Below are positions 29,132 to 38,423 of a stretch of DNA of 64,000 bases, one piece after another. Source of the DNA: Perkinsela sp. pyNocScin1 (taxonomy: Eukaryota > Euglenozoa > Kinetoplastea > Prokinetoplastida > Perkinselidae); assembly GCA_964019655.1 (NCBI GenBank), contig CAXHTR010000007.1:620001-684000 (forward strand), written 5' to 3'. Position numbers and translations under genes: made by a program. The notes under the pieces are model-generated. The model was not told the DNA's origin and did not search any database. It worked only from the letters and a program-made list of their open reading frames with translations. Within the stretch, counting starts at the first letter, position 1; each line of letters begins with the position of its first letter.

Positions 29132-30445
29132 TCACTCTCCTTTGTACTCTTCGAGATCGTTTCCCTTGAGATCAATTTTCTTCAGAGTCATGGGGGCCAT
29201 CGAAAGATCGATTTTTCCTATGAATGCATTGTGTCCCGCGCTCAGCTCCTCGAGACCCCTGGGGAGGTGCAGTAAATTCACGCTGCCCGAGAATTTGTTA
29301 TGGGAGATGTTTAAAGTCTGCAGCGGCTTAGGGAGTGAGCAGAAGTCGAAATCTCCTTCAAATTGGTTATTTTGGAGTTCGAGCCACTCCATCGTTCTCG
29401 CCAGGTCACGAGTTTGAACGCCGCCTTGAAATTTATTTTCACTGAGATTTAGGGTTGTGAGAGACCGTGATAGCTCACTAAAAGCAATTGATCCGCTAAG
29501 ATTGCATCGCATCATATCTATGTCTTCAAGATGCTTCGGTAGGACACTTGCGTCGACTTTCCCGCCGAACTGACTATCATTCACTCGAAAGTTAACAAGC
29601 GCATGAGGCAGTGCGTGTAGCTTCCATTTCCCCATGAACGAGTTCCCTCCGACGACGAATGTCTCCAAACTCTTTGGAAGACTGTCCCAATCAATAGTCC
29701 CTTTCATCTCGTTATCCATAGTATTTAAAAGCTTCAGATCTTTTGGACTGTTAGCAAAGTGGATATTTCCCGTTATCTTATTCTCCGAAAAGTCTATCTG
29801 TCCGATTTCTGCATTGAGATTTGTAAGGTTCAGATCACCATGAAATTGATTCTTTGCAGCAAAAATATCCTCAAGAGGCCCTGGTAAACTCGTCAAGTCC
29901 ACTGTCCCCGTAAAGGCGTTGTTTTCGATATCCAATTCTATAAGGCGAGGTGGAAGCGTCGCAAAATCGAGCTTTCCGCGCATACGGTTAGATTTAATTA
30001 AGAAATGCTCGAGGCTCTGTGGGAGATTCGCTGTCTCGATGCTGCCCTCATAGAAATTGTCGCTAACATCAAAGGTTTCGATCTGTGGCGGCAGGTCCCT
30101 ACTCTCAATCTTTCCACGGAGCTTCTGCTTGATCAAAGTGAGATCTCTGATGGTATCTGGAAGAAAGTGAAAATTTACACTCCCATTCAGCGGTTCAATG
30201 AGTGGTTCAATGTCTACTTCTTCGTCAGAATTAAGTTCGAAAGCAAAGATCCCATCAGATGAATGAATATTGGTGCCTGGCCAATCCTCAATGTCCTCGT
30301 AGTTTCTATTGGAGTCTTTGAAGGGACTCTGATTCTGTGCACCTGCAATGAACATTTCCATTTTGGCCTGCTGCGAGAGCAGCGACGGGTCGAGCCGGCT
30401 GAGGTGCGGATCTGCGCTTTGTATAAAAACGAGCGATTGTATCAT
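29132..30445 (-). CDS. Secreted LRR protein, long class, 15 repeats
   Basis: Start MIQSLVFIQSADPHLSRLDPSLL (30445). No cap pair: YEDIEDWPGTNIHSSDGIFAFEL keeps the W and P. It has 15 units (FLPDTI to MAPMTL) in 437 residues, and the whole design (RLDPSLLSQQAxME, acidic insert before repeat 1, 15 units) repeats in the plus-strand gene at 44105. The tail is short, KKIDLKGNDLEEYKGE. A relic of the same tail lies at 30956-31067, so the 3' end was duplicated. Confidence 0.93.
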   Translation of the reverse strand: MIQSLVFIQSADPHLSRLDPSLLSQQAKMEMFIAGAQNQSPFKDSNRNYEDIEDWPGTNIHSSDGIFAFELNSDEEVDIEPLIEPLNGSVNFHFLPDTIRDLTLIKQKLRGKIESRDLPPQIETFDVSDNFYEGSIETANLPQSLEHFLIKSNRMRGKLDFATLPPRLIELDIENNAFTGTVDLTSLPGPLEDIFAAKNQFHGDLNLTNLNAEIGQIDFSENKITGNIHFANSPKDLKLLNTMDNEMKGTIDWDSLPKSLETFVVGGNSFMGKWKLHALPHALVNFRVNDSQFGGKVDASVLPKHLEDIDMMRCNLSGSIAFSELSRSLTTLNLSENKFQGGVQTRDLARTMEWLELQNNQFEGDFDFCSLPKPLQTLNISHNKFSGSVNLLHLPRGLEELSAGHNAFIGKIDLSMAPMTLKKIDLKGNDLEEYKGE

Positions 30446-31079
30446 TTTTGAATGCTTACTTCTACTGAAAGACAATAGAGTACAGAGGATGTAGTCTCAT
30501 TGATGAGACGGCGTGACTTCTCTTTGGATCTTAGAAAGCTCAATATAGTCAATCTTTATGAATCAACATGAACATCTTACTCTTTTTTCAATCAGCACAA
30601 TGCCAGCGTTCCCAGAGATGCCCGTGCCCAAGCCCGTACTCGGCTGACCGTACATGCTCGACCGCTCGAAAACTTCGATCTGCATGCTAATTCCCTGCAG
30701 ACAATAATGCAGGTTATATCTCTGTGGCGTTTAACAGCGATTCAAATATTACGTAACGTTAAATCGGAAGATTTTTGAATCTTTCGTAATAAATTCTTAC
30801 ATTATGTACATCTCCTAATCTGCTGCAGACATTCACTCATTTCTATAAATATGAGATAAATGCAAACCCAACCCTAGCTTACTAACGTACGTGCACGTAC
30901 GTATGTTCAGCTGATATCATGTCGTAGTATCTATCATTTAATTCTCACAACTGTGTCATAAGTAGACCATAAGCATTGCACTTCGGCCACCCACTTCGTA
31001 CTCGTCGAGATCGTTCCCCTCGGGATCAATTTTTTTCAGCGACATTGGGACCATCGAACAATCGATCACTTCAAATCTT
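30446..31079. other. Spacer holding duplicated block and gene relics
   Basis: Besides the LRR tail relic, a minus-strand frame at about 30588-30715 reads LQGISMQIEVFERSSMYG, then GTGISGNAGIVL. This resembles the end of the FAD-binding Rossmann strand and following loop (VxVFERS ... GTGI) of flavin monooxygenases. No start or continuation is present. From 30708 on the sequence matches 28885-29131. Confidence 0.5.
30956..31067 (-). pseudogene. LRR C-terminal relic, copy of gene 29132 tail
   Basis: The frame reads IDCSMVPMSLKKIDPEGND, then LDEYEV and a short extension to TGA. It matches the last 25 residues of the gene at 29132 (IDLSMAPMTLKKIDLKGND, LEEYK). Flanking non-coding DNA is shared too, so a piece comprising a gene 3' end and downstream spacer was copied next to the gene at 31080. 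Confidence 0.8.
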
Positions 31080-31988
31080 TCAATACATCTCGCCGTCTAC
31101 GACACCACAGGAAATTTCGAGACACGGCGCATCAAATTCATTCCCTTCCACTTTCATCGTATAGATATGCGGCGGGAGTGCGTCGTAGTCTATCTGCCCG
31201 TGAAGCCGATTATTTCGCACATTGAGCGTGCTGAGTCCTCGAGGTAACGTTGCAGCGTTGATCACTCCCTCGAGAACGTTGTCGTTGAGACAGACCTTTT
31301 CGATCTCAATAGGGAGGGAATCCAGGTTGATGCTGCCCGTCAGTTTATTTTGCGAAACATCTAGCACGCGGAGCATCGATGGGAGCGCTCGCAGGTCGAT
31401 CTCCCCCGCAAAGCGATTATTTTGCGCTTCAAAACTCCGCAGTGGCTCTGGCAGTGCACTGAGATTTAATGAACCTTCAAATTTATTGTCACTCACATCG
31501 ATGTAATCTGCACTGGGGGGAAACGTCGCAATGCTTCCTTCAAAAGAGTTGCCTGCTATCTGAATGCGCCAAATATTCTTCGGGAAATTCTCCCAGTCGA
31601 TTGTCCCGTGGAATTTGTTGAAGCTCAGTGAGACCTCGACAACTGACTTTGGCAGCGCAGCTGCCTGGAACGTTCCGGTGAAAAATTCACCCTTGTGGGG
31701 TTTCTCAAGGTCAAGATACTGCAGCTTTGGTGGGAGTGCGTCGAGTCGGATTGAGCCGTGGACGCGTGCTCTACTCCAATCGATCTTTTGAATATGGCCA
31801 TCTTCTGTACACTCGATGCCACGCCACATGCGATGATCGAGAAAGTCGCCGTTGGCATTCTGAAACTGGGATCGGACGCTGTCCGCCATTTCGCTGATGA
31901 TGATTTCCATAATTGTACCTTCGGAGAGTGTCGCGACATCCACGCGTGCGCAAGGTAAATCGGCTGTGAGAATGAGTGCGAGGGACAT
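31080..31988 (-). CDS. Secreted LRR protein, long class, 9 repeats
   Basis: The 302-residue product starts MSLALILTADLPCARVDVATL; the LGR motif has become CAR. LSDQ is LSEGTIMEIIISEM. The cap has one of two cysteines left (FLDHRMWRGIECTEDGHI). Nine units run from ALPPKL to ALPPHI, one of them shortened (TFPPSADYIDV). The tail has a free cysteine pair (FDAPCLEISCGVVDGEMY). A relic of another gene's tail lies directly behind its stop. Confidence 0.92.
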   Translation of the reverse strand: MSLALILTADLPCARVDVATLSEGTIMEIIISEMADSVRSQFQNANGDFLDHRMWRGIECTEDGHIQKIDWSRARVHGSIRLDALPPKLQYLDLEKPHKGEFFTGTFQAAALPKSVVEVSLSFNKFHGTIDWENFPKNIWRIQIAGNSFEGSIATFPPSADYIDVSDNKFEGSLNLSALPEPLRSFEAQNNRFAGEIDLRALPSMLRVLDVSQNKLTGSINLDSLPIEIEKVCLNDNVLEGVINAATLPRGLSTLNVRNNRLHGQIDYDALPPHIYTMKVEGNEFDAPCLEISCGVVDGEMY

Positions 31989-32119
31989 TTTGACTGTAGT
32001 AGAAGCAGAAAATAACTTGTTATCATGTATTTTTGTGTGGATTGGAAATCTTCCTTCTTATTCAACGTCATATGATGAAGGATAAATACAGAAAAGCTGG
32101 ACATTCTTTTGCTGATTTA

Positions 32120-33493
32120 TCAATTCATACCTTTTTTCAGAGGGAACCTCTGCCTTTGCGTGCCACCATCGTACAGAATGCGATCAGATTCTTCGATTTC
32201 CCCATCTCTTGTCAAGCAGCGCTTAATATCGTTTCCTCGAAGGTCAATGCGCTCGAGCTGAGAGCCAAACAGCGGGAGCTGAAATTCTTCTTGCTGAATT
32301 TTGTTATTCACAAGAATGAGCTCCTTGAGAAATGTCATGTACACATCTGTGTGGAAGCACACAGCTTGAATCTGATTACCCTCCAGGAACACACGAGCGG
32401 GTGTTGTGCGAAATACGTTGAGCGTGCCTGAAATCTTATTTTGTGACAAGTCGAGACTTATCATAGTTGGTAAGAGCTTACTCATGTTGAGGGTTCCACA
32501 GATCGCGTTGCGGGCCAGGTTTAGAAACCGCATAGTCGATGGAATGGCACCCGTATCGAGTGTCCCACTGATTTCGTTAATGCTCGCATCGAGATTTTCC
32601 ACGCGCTCCATGCTCTTCCAATCTACAGATGTAAAGCAGTTTGACGCACAGCATATCTTGCCCAGTGGCTGACCTCTGTCGTGGAAGGCAAGCTTGCCCG
32701 AAAATTGGTTTTTCAAAATAAAAACTGCTCGGCCAGAAGACGGTATGTGCTTACGCAAGCGATCGCCCTTGTTGAACATACCGACGGTTGTTGAAAATCC
32801 ATCCAGCCAGACATTTCCACGCAGATTGTTGTCGTAAAGCGTAAGAAGTTGGAGGCTTTCTGGCAACCTCGAAAGATCGATCTCCCCTGAAAATTTATTT
32901 TCATGGAGGAGCATGGCTATGACGCGCTTTGGCAGCTTTGCCATGCAGAGAGACCCTGAAAATTTATTCCTATCGATGATGAACGTTTCAATTGTTTGTG
33001 GTAAAGAGGTGCAGTCTACTTCGCCCTCAAGCACATTCGTGCTCATATCAATAAATTCGAGATGATTCGGTAGACTTTCTGTTTCAAAAACGCCCGAGAC
33101 TTTTGTGGCGACGTTACTCGCCATAATAACCTTTTTCGCAGCGTTTGGGAGGTGCACTGTGTCGAAGAATTCGACACCGACTCGGCGAATGCTGATATTT
33201 TCCACCGTTTTCGGGATCCATCGAAAATCTAAATAATGTCTTTTGTCCCTTGTGAATTTCACCGTAAAGGCTTTGATGCCCTCCCATTTGATAGATATGA
33301 CATTTCCACTCTTGTCACATTCGACGCCCTCCCACTCCGACACATCCAAAAAGTTTCCCTTTTGGTCTTGGAAGGCTCGGCATACATCTTTCGAAAAAAG
33401 CTCCATGAGCGATTGCTGTGATAGTTTTGCATAGTCAGGTAGTCGATGGGCATCGAGACACGCAGCGTGAAATGCACAAAACAAGAGAAGCAT
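32120..33493 (-). CDS. Secreted LRR protein, long class, divergent, about 12 repeats
   Basis: At 457 residues from MLLLFCAFHAACLDAHRL (33493) this is among the largest. Leader and following motif differ from the family (LDAHRLPDYAKLSQQSLMELF). The cap is cysteine-poor: FLDVSEWEGVECDKSGNVISIKW. The array is interrupted by an insert around residues 240-280 (GFSTTVGMFNKGDRLRKHIP) and another with CCASNCF. The C-terminal 70 residues leave the LP pattern and resemble ordinary LRR strands (LKELILVNNKIQ, LERIDLRGNDI). It borders the non-LRR island. Confidence 0.9.
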   Translation of the reverse strand: MLLLFCAFHAACLDAHRLPDYAKLSQQSLMELFSKDVCRAFQDQKGNFLDVSEWEGVECDKSGNVISIKWEGIKAFTVKFTRDKRHYLDFRWIPKTVENISIRRVGVEFFDTVHLPNAAKKVIMASNVATKVSGVFETESLPNHLEFIDMSTNVLEGEVDCTSLPQTIETFIIDRNKFSGSLCMAKLPKRVIAMLLHENKFSGEIDLSRLPESLQLLTLYDNNLRGNVWLDGFSTTVGMFNKGDRLRKHIPSSGRAVFILKNQFSGKLAFHDRGQPLGKICCASNCFTSVDWKSMERVENLDASINEISGTLDTGAIPSTMRFLNLARNAICGTLNMSKLLPTMISLDLSQNKISGTLNVFRTTPARVFLEGNQIQAVCFHTDVYMTFLKELILVNNKIQQEEFQLPLFGSQLERIDLRGNDIKRCLTRDGEIEESDRILYDGGTQRQRFPLKKGMN

Positions 33494-33774
33494 GAAATCT
33501 ATAGAAATATGGGGAACCAATGAAACTCGTTAGAATCAGATTTTGAAATCTTTTGATTTTTTTCGTTAAAGGCGGGATCTTAGGCCGTTCAATCTACGCC
33601 TGATTAAAGAAGAATTTGCACCTATGCACATAAGACCTAGAAGAATGCTCTCAAACTTTTTTTATGGAATTAGCTGCTTATCTCAAAATTGCGACTCATC
33701 GTATCATTCGAAAGAATATCACTGCAATAGCGATATGACACCTTACCAACAAAAACAGAAAAGCTCAAACATTT

Positions 33775-34305
33775 CTAATTAAACTGAAGCTCCCCAGGAT
33801 CGATCACAGTTTTCGGAGCGACAAGACATGACGGATCGCCGCAAATAACTTTTCGCATATCCAGTGCGTCCTCTGCATCTCTGTCACCGCCCATGTAATA
33901 CCCGCGCACTCGCCGGTACACTGTGTACCCAAACTTTTCGTACATTGTCACCGCCGGTGCGTTGCTCGCCCGCACGAAGAGGTCAGCAAAGTTCGCGTTT
34001 TGGCGATGTGAAATGCTCTCAAAAGTTTCCATGAAGGTTCGCGCAAGGCCCATCTTTCGGAAGGGCTCTCCTACGGTGATGGCAGAGATATGACTGTGCC
34101 AGTTTCGCCCCTCGCCCTCTTCCTTGCCGAGGATGTAGCCCATGGCTGTCCCCGAAGTGCCGTGCAGCGCTGTCATTCCGTACTTGCCGTGCTTGATAAT
34201 GTAGTCAGCGTAGAACGAAACCCGAAATGTTTCCGTCATCTTGTCCGTGTTGACAAAGTTGAATCGGAACATATCGAGGAGGCTGAAGGGCTCATATGTC
34301 GTCAT
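33775..34305 (-). CDS. NAA20: NatB catalytic subunit (N-alpha-acetyltransferase 20)
   Basis: The protein (176 residues from MTTYEPF at 34305; an earlier Met at 34335 is less likely) is a GNAT acetyltransferase. NAA20 transfers acetyl from acetyl-CoA to the N-terminus of proteins that start Met-Asp, Met-Glu or Met-Asn; it acts at the ribosome with NAA25. Visible features: the N-terminal TTYEPFSLxDMFRFNxVN segment typical of NAA20, the acetyl-CoA loop RKMGLA (83-88), the substrate-side strand YEKFGYTVYRRVRGYY (122-137) and EDALDMRK (145-152). Length and order match the family. It is the first non-LRR gene after the long array. Family assignment is strong. Confidence 0.92.
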   Translation of the reverse strand: MTTYEPFSLLDMFRFNFVNTDKMTETFRVSFYADYIIKHGKYGMTALHGTSGTAMGYILGKEEGEGRNWHSHISAITVGEPFRKMGLARTFMETFESISHRQNANFADLFVRASNAPAVTMYEKFGYTVYRRVRGYYMGGDRDAEDALDMRKVICGDPSCLVAPKTVIDPGELQFN

Positions 34306-34589
34306 TTTTATGCTTGAAAAACTTGAAGAAGACAATGGAGTGTATAGAATTCGATCAGCCTGAGATGTGGATTAGAGTTTCGATTTGGATTTCGAAAGAA
34401 AGCAAACTAATGAAAAAACTCTATGAGACTCTTGAGCTCTTTATGTCTTCTTCTCGGCCTTTAATTGTTAAATGAAGTCAATCTTCTGTACTTATTGTAT
34501 TTCTTTACTCGCTTTTTTCTTTTTCAAATAAATTTTTTAAGTATTCAAGCCTTCATGGCCCGAGGGGTCTACTCTATGACTTAGCCGCG

Positions 34590-35681
34590 TTACGCTGTCA
34601 AAATATCATCAAGCGCAGCCAGTGCCCCTTTCTCTGGACTTCTCTTCTTCTTTGCATTCATAGTACGAATAACTGTGCTTTTATTCTGCACTTGGTCCAA
34701 ATTGTACCACTCGCCTTTGGAACATACCAGGGTGCGTCCTTCTTGACCTGGAAATAGAACACCGCCGACCTCCGCCAAGTCTTCAGACCGCACCCAGTAG
34801 TGCGAGTGGTTGCCTGTAGCATCGAAAAAATCGCGCATCTTGTGGGCGTCCTGTCGTGAGAAATAGGTACGGTTGCAGATATCAGTGCTTTCGTTTCGGA
34901 CTTTATGGCGGCAAAATGCAGAAAAGGCTGCGAGCGGATCCTCCAGCTCACAGATATTGTAAAAGTGGTCGCCTACACGATGCGCATCATAAATCTGAAT
35001 ACCTGTCGCACCATCTCGGAGTGTTGCATTGATATCATCAATCTTTCGCGCTGGCACCCACAAGGGCTGTGTAAAGCCATTGCGTCTTTGATAGTCATAA
35101 AGTCTATTTTGCATTCTGAGTGGGATAACTTTTGACCCTATGATATTGCGTGCAATGTTGCACAGCTGCTTGTAGAGGGCCTCAGGGGCGTTCGTCTGTT
35201 CGATATTGTACAGCTTGAAGTCGTAGCCGGGAACTGAAACACCAATGCTTCCCTTTTCCACAAAGTACCGGTTATGAAATAGACAAAAGATATATTTGCG
35301 AGTTATCCATATGCGACTCTCAAAGTTCATCTTGGTTGCGTGTTCGTGGAGAATGCTTTGCTGGTCAAAGTTGAATGGGCGCCCCGGGCGGCAGAAAAAG
35401 TGGCGCATGTAGAGAAAGTAGTCGAAAAGTGCCATGGGCTTGGATGTCTGCTCGATATTTAAGTAAGCTCGCTCCCTTGGGGTTCCTTTGGCGTCGAAGA
35501 CTGCAAGTGCACTTGGAAGTATGAAATTTCCTGCGGGCTTGATGAGTCCGCATCGCAGTATATGGTACAGCGCAGCACGGTCGACCCAAAATGGGTATTT
35601 GAATCTTTTGCACTGGTATGCATGCCACAGCTGCTGCACGTAAATGCGCTTGCCGGTAAGAATGTCAATGGCGATTCTCAT
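34590..35681 (-). CDS. ArdC-N-like tandem-repeat protein, four repeats
   Basis: The 363-residue protein consists of four copies of a unit of about 84 residues. Each has a (D-x-L)TGK-like start, an aromatic strand W-V/I-x-x (PFWVDR at 31, RIWITRK at 123, PLWVPAR at 207, HYWVRSE at 295), a G-x-x-G loop, and a YNIxQ element (about 74, 158, 241, 326). This is the layout of the ArdC N-terminal domain, an ssDNA-binding module of bacterial antirestriction proteins. The C-terminus has KGALAALDDILTA, shared with the next paralogue. Tc38/RBP38, a kinetoplast DNA-binding protein, is to my recollection the kinetoplastid user of this fold, so mitochondrial DNA binding is inferred. No targeting peptide is obvious. 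Confidence 0.75.
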   Translation of the reverse strand: MRIAIDILTGKRIYVQQLWHAYQCKRFKYPFWVDRAALYHILRCGLIKPAGNFILPSALAVFDAKGTPRERAYLNIEQTSKPMALFDYFLYMRHFFCRPGRPFNFDQQSILHEHATKMNFESRIWITRKYIFCLFHNRYFVEKGSIGVSVPGYDFKLYNIEQTNAPEALYKQLCNIARNIIGSKVIPLRMQNRLYDYQRRNGFTQPLWVPARKIDDINATLRDGATGIQIYDAHRVGDHFYNICELEDPLAAFSAFCRHKVRNESTDICNRTYFSRQDAHKMRDFFDATGNHSHYWVRSEDLAEVGGVLFPGQEGRTLVCSKGEWYNLDQVQNKSTVIRTMNAKKKRSPEKGALAALDDILTA

Positions 35682-35840
35682 GCTGGATGTCCTCGGAAAG
35701 TTAATTTGCCTGATGCATTGTATTGATAATGAAAAGGATGCTATTGAACTCTTATGAAGGGTGGTAATTGAAAACGATTGAAATTAGGCATAATCTTCAC
35801 TATCTATGAAAAACTATCAATTTTCTCTATAGCAAGATCA

Positions 35841-36971
35841 TTAGAACAAAAATTTATCTTTTATTACATCTAAGCTTTCATCTGGGTCATTCAGTATTGT
35901 ATCAAGTATACTTGATGAACCTGAGTGGACTTTCTTCTGCTTGCATCGAATCTGGTATATCTTCTGCAGAACCTTCTGATAGTCGTGAATTTGGTGTAAA
36001 TTGTACCACTCAGACCCTGCGCATTCGACTGTTTTCCCAGCCTCTTTATGTCGGCACTCTGCATCAACAAGATACATATCGGAAGCTCGAATCCAGAAGC
36101 GAGACCTTTTATTTTGCTGATGGAGCATTGTGACCTCTTGGCGAGAGAATTTGTGCCGGTCGAATACGTCAAGGTTCGCAAAACGATTGTGTCTCTCCTC
36201 ACAGTAAACCCGATACGCACTCAATGGGTCAACAAGCTGTGAAATGTTGTAGAACACTTGTGCTTTTCCAGCGATGATTACATGCACGCCTGTGGCATCT
36301 TTTTGCAGGGGAACACCAATGCTCGCAGTCTCGAAAGATTTGCACCAAAGTGCTTGAGAAAAATTTTGTTTTCTCTGAAATGCGATGAGAGTCTCCCATG
36401 CATCTGTGGGGAGAACTTTTCCTCCGATAATTGCTCTCGGTGCATTTTCAATTCGAAATTTCAAATCTTGAGGTGCATTCGTTTGCATGATATTGAACAG
36501 CTCGTATTTGCAGTGCGGCAGTAAAAAGCCTTTCGATGATAAAAGAGTCAACTCTTCTGAGCTATGAAACTCGAAAAGATACTTCTTTGTCACCCATATA
36601 CGCTCTGTAAATCCAGCCTGTACCGTAATCTCTTCAAGTAAACACTGCGTTTTTGAGTGAAATAGTCGTCCTGTGCTATCAAAGTGCCTTTTGTACAAGA
36701 AATGCTGGAAGAGTGCACTTGGATCAGTCACATCCGATATATTGTAGAAGTTAAGAGATCCCAGAAATTGGATTACTGCATCGATTGGCCTAGAACCTTT
36801 GCAGATGTCGATACCTTTGACATTGAGAATGGGCGATTTGATGAAGTACTCCAAACTTTCTGCGTCAGCCCAAAAGGGGTACGAAACGATGCCATGATGA
36901 TACGTAAAATTAAGTGTTGGGCTGTGTATGGGTTTGCCGCTCAGTATGTCAAACGCCATGCGACTCCTCAT
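35841..36971 (-). CDS. ArdC-N-like tandem-repeat protein, four repeats
   Basis: Second member of the local family, 376 residues from MRSRMAFDILSGKPIH (36971); the frame is open to 37028. The four units are marked by NFYNISDVTDP, ELFNIMQTNAP, VFYNISQLVDP and EWYNLHQIHD. The aromatic strands are YPFWADA, RIWVTKK, ALWCKS and RFWIRAS. The third unit keeps the ArdC-like loop LQKDATGVHV. The tail, SSSILDTILNDPDESL, extends beyond the shared LDxIL motif. 159 bp separate it from the copy at 34590. The family lacks visible catalytic residues; only the ArdC N-domain is present. Confidence 0.75.
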   Translation of the reverse strand: MRSRMAFDILSGKPIHSPTLNFTYHHGIVSYPFWADAESLEYFIKSPILNVKGIDICKGSRPIDAVIQFLGSLNFYNISDVTDPSALFQHFLYKRHFDSTGRLFHSKTQCLLEEITVQAGFTERIWVTKKYLFEFHSSEELTLLSSKGFLLPHCKYELFNIMQTNAPQDLKFRIENAPRAIIGGKVLPTDAWETLIAFQRKQNFSQALWCKSFETASIGVPLQKDATGVHVIIAGKAQVFYNISQLVDPLSAYRVYCEERHNRFANLDVFDRHKFSRQEVTMLHQQNKRSRFWIRASDMYLVDAECRHKEAGKTVECAGSEWYNLHQIHDYQKVLQKIYQIRCKQKKVHSGSSSILDTILNDPDESLDVIKDKFLF

Positions 36972-37179
36972 GTGTGCATGCTCAATTTTGAAAAAATTAT
37001 AATCTGAATCAAAGTGACGATGCTCCAAATTTGATCGAAACTAGAGAAATTTCACAAATACATACAATTGGTATTTTCAAGAAACGGCTTCAATGTTTAC
37101 TAAAAGTTCTACTATTCTCTAAAATATCGATGTAGCATATGATATAAGCTAAATTCAATGAACCATCTAGTAATTACTA

Positions 37180-38310
37180 TCAATTTCCTTCTTCTTCCAT
37201 AATAGAATCAAGTAAGCCGAGCGCCCCTCTCTTCTTATAACGAATCCATCGATTCCGCGCACGTCGCATAACGTCCGAAGCGTTTCTCATCTGATTCAAA
37301 TTGTATACTTCGCCGCGCGAGCAGTGTACACTACAACCTCTGTACTGCGGCATACATACAGCCCCAACTAAATGCATATCCTGAGCACGGATCCAGAAGG
37401 GTGAGTTCGTCCCGCAACAAACCTGAAAAGATTGTAGAATTTTCGCGTCATTGATGAAGAACCGATTCCTCGTCACTACATCTATACACGATGATCGCAG
37501 CCGTTTATGCTCAAGAAAAGAGCGGTATACAGCAAGAGGATTGGCTAAGGCGTCGATATTGTACCACGTTTCTTTGCTCACTGGCGCACGTCTACTTTCG
37601 ATAGTAATGCCCTCGGCATCCTTTTTAAGGGTAAATTCCCAATTATTTACTTCACTCAATGTACACCAAAGAGGAAATGGCAGGCCTTTTTGTCTCTGAT
37701 ATGCACACAAGCCTTGGTGCACCTGTTTCGAGAGTATTTTTCCACGAATAAGCGACCATGGGACGTTGTAGAGGCGATAATCGAGAAGGCTGGGGTCACT
37801 CGTCTGTGCAATATTGTAAAAGGGAAACGGAAAGCCTGGTAAGAAAAGGCCACATGCATTTTTGTCGATTGTTATTTCACCAGGAAACATTGTTTCCATG
37901 AAACTCCGCTCGACCCATTGCCTTGATGGAAGGTTATTCTCCTTCATGTGCGCACTAAGGGCACTGTGATGGTGAAACCGGAAGAGTCTCCCGAAGCTGT
38001 GGAAATGTCGCTTGTACAAGAAGTAGTCGAAAAGAATCTGTGGGTCTGAAATCTGCTCAATATTGTAAAACTCACGAACGCCGTAAAAGCCTACATTTGC
38101 TCAGGTAGGGAGTGCATTCGGTAGAATTGTAGTACCTTTGGGGTTGCTTTCATCGGACCGGAGAAACGCCTCTACGTCGGATTTTTCCGCCCAGAACGGA
38201 TACTGAAACCTACCCACTTGCCACAGTTGTGACAGTCTTAAAGCACGTATAAAGTTTCCGCTTAGGATATCGGTCGCAAATATCGTGTGAGAAGGGCCGC
38301 CAAAGTACAT
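37180..38310 (-). pseudogene. ArdC-N-like tandem-repeat protein with one in-frame TGA
   Basis: The frame is open from MYFGGPSHTIFATDILSG (38310; frame begins 38343) to 37180 except for a TGA at 38101-38103. The stop falls in the variable loop of the first unit, after ILPNALPT; beyond it REFYNIEQISDP and FLYKRHF continue the same unit, matching both paralogues. Later units are intact (PFYNIAQTSDP, LKKDAEGITI, TWYNIDALANP, EVYNLNQMRN), and the tail has RGALGLLDSIMEE. With one sense codon there it would be a complete family member. It could be a fresh pseudogene, a readthrough gene or a sequence error; downstream Met at 38019 would give a 279-residue protein lacking unit one. Confidence 0.7.
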
Positions 38311-38423
38311 TGATACAGCATATCTACAAAAAGAAGATATCACGAGTTGATCTCAGAATCTCATCGTGTTCTACTTTTCTTCTCATCGCTTTCTACTTTT
38401 GGTTTGGTTATCTTCATCGATAT

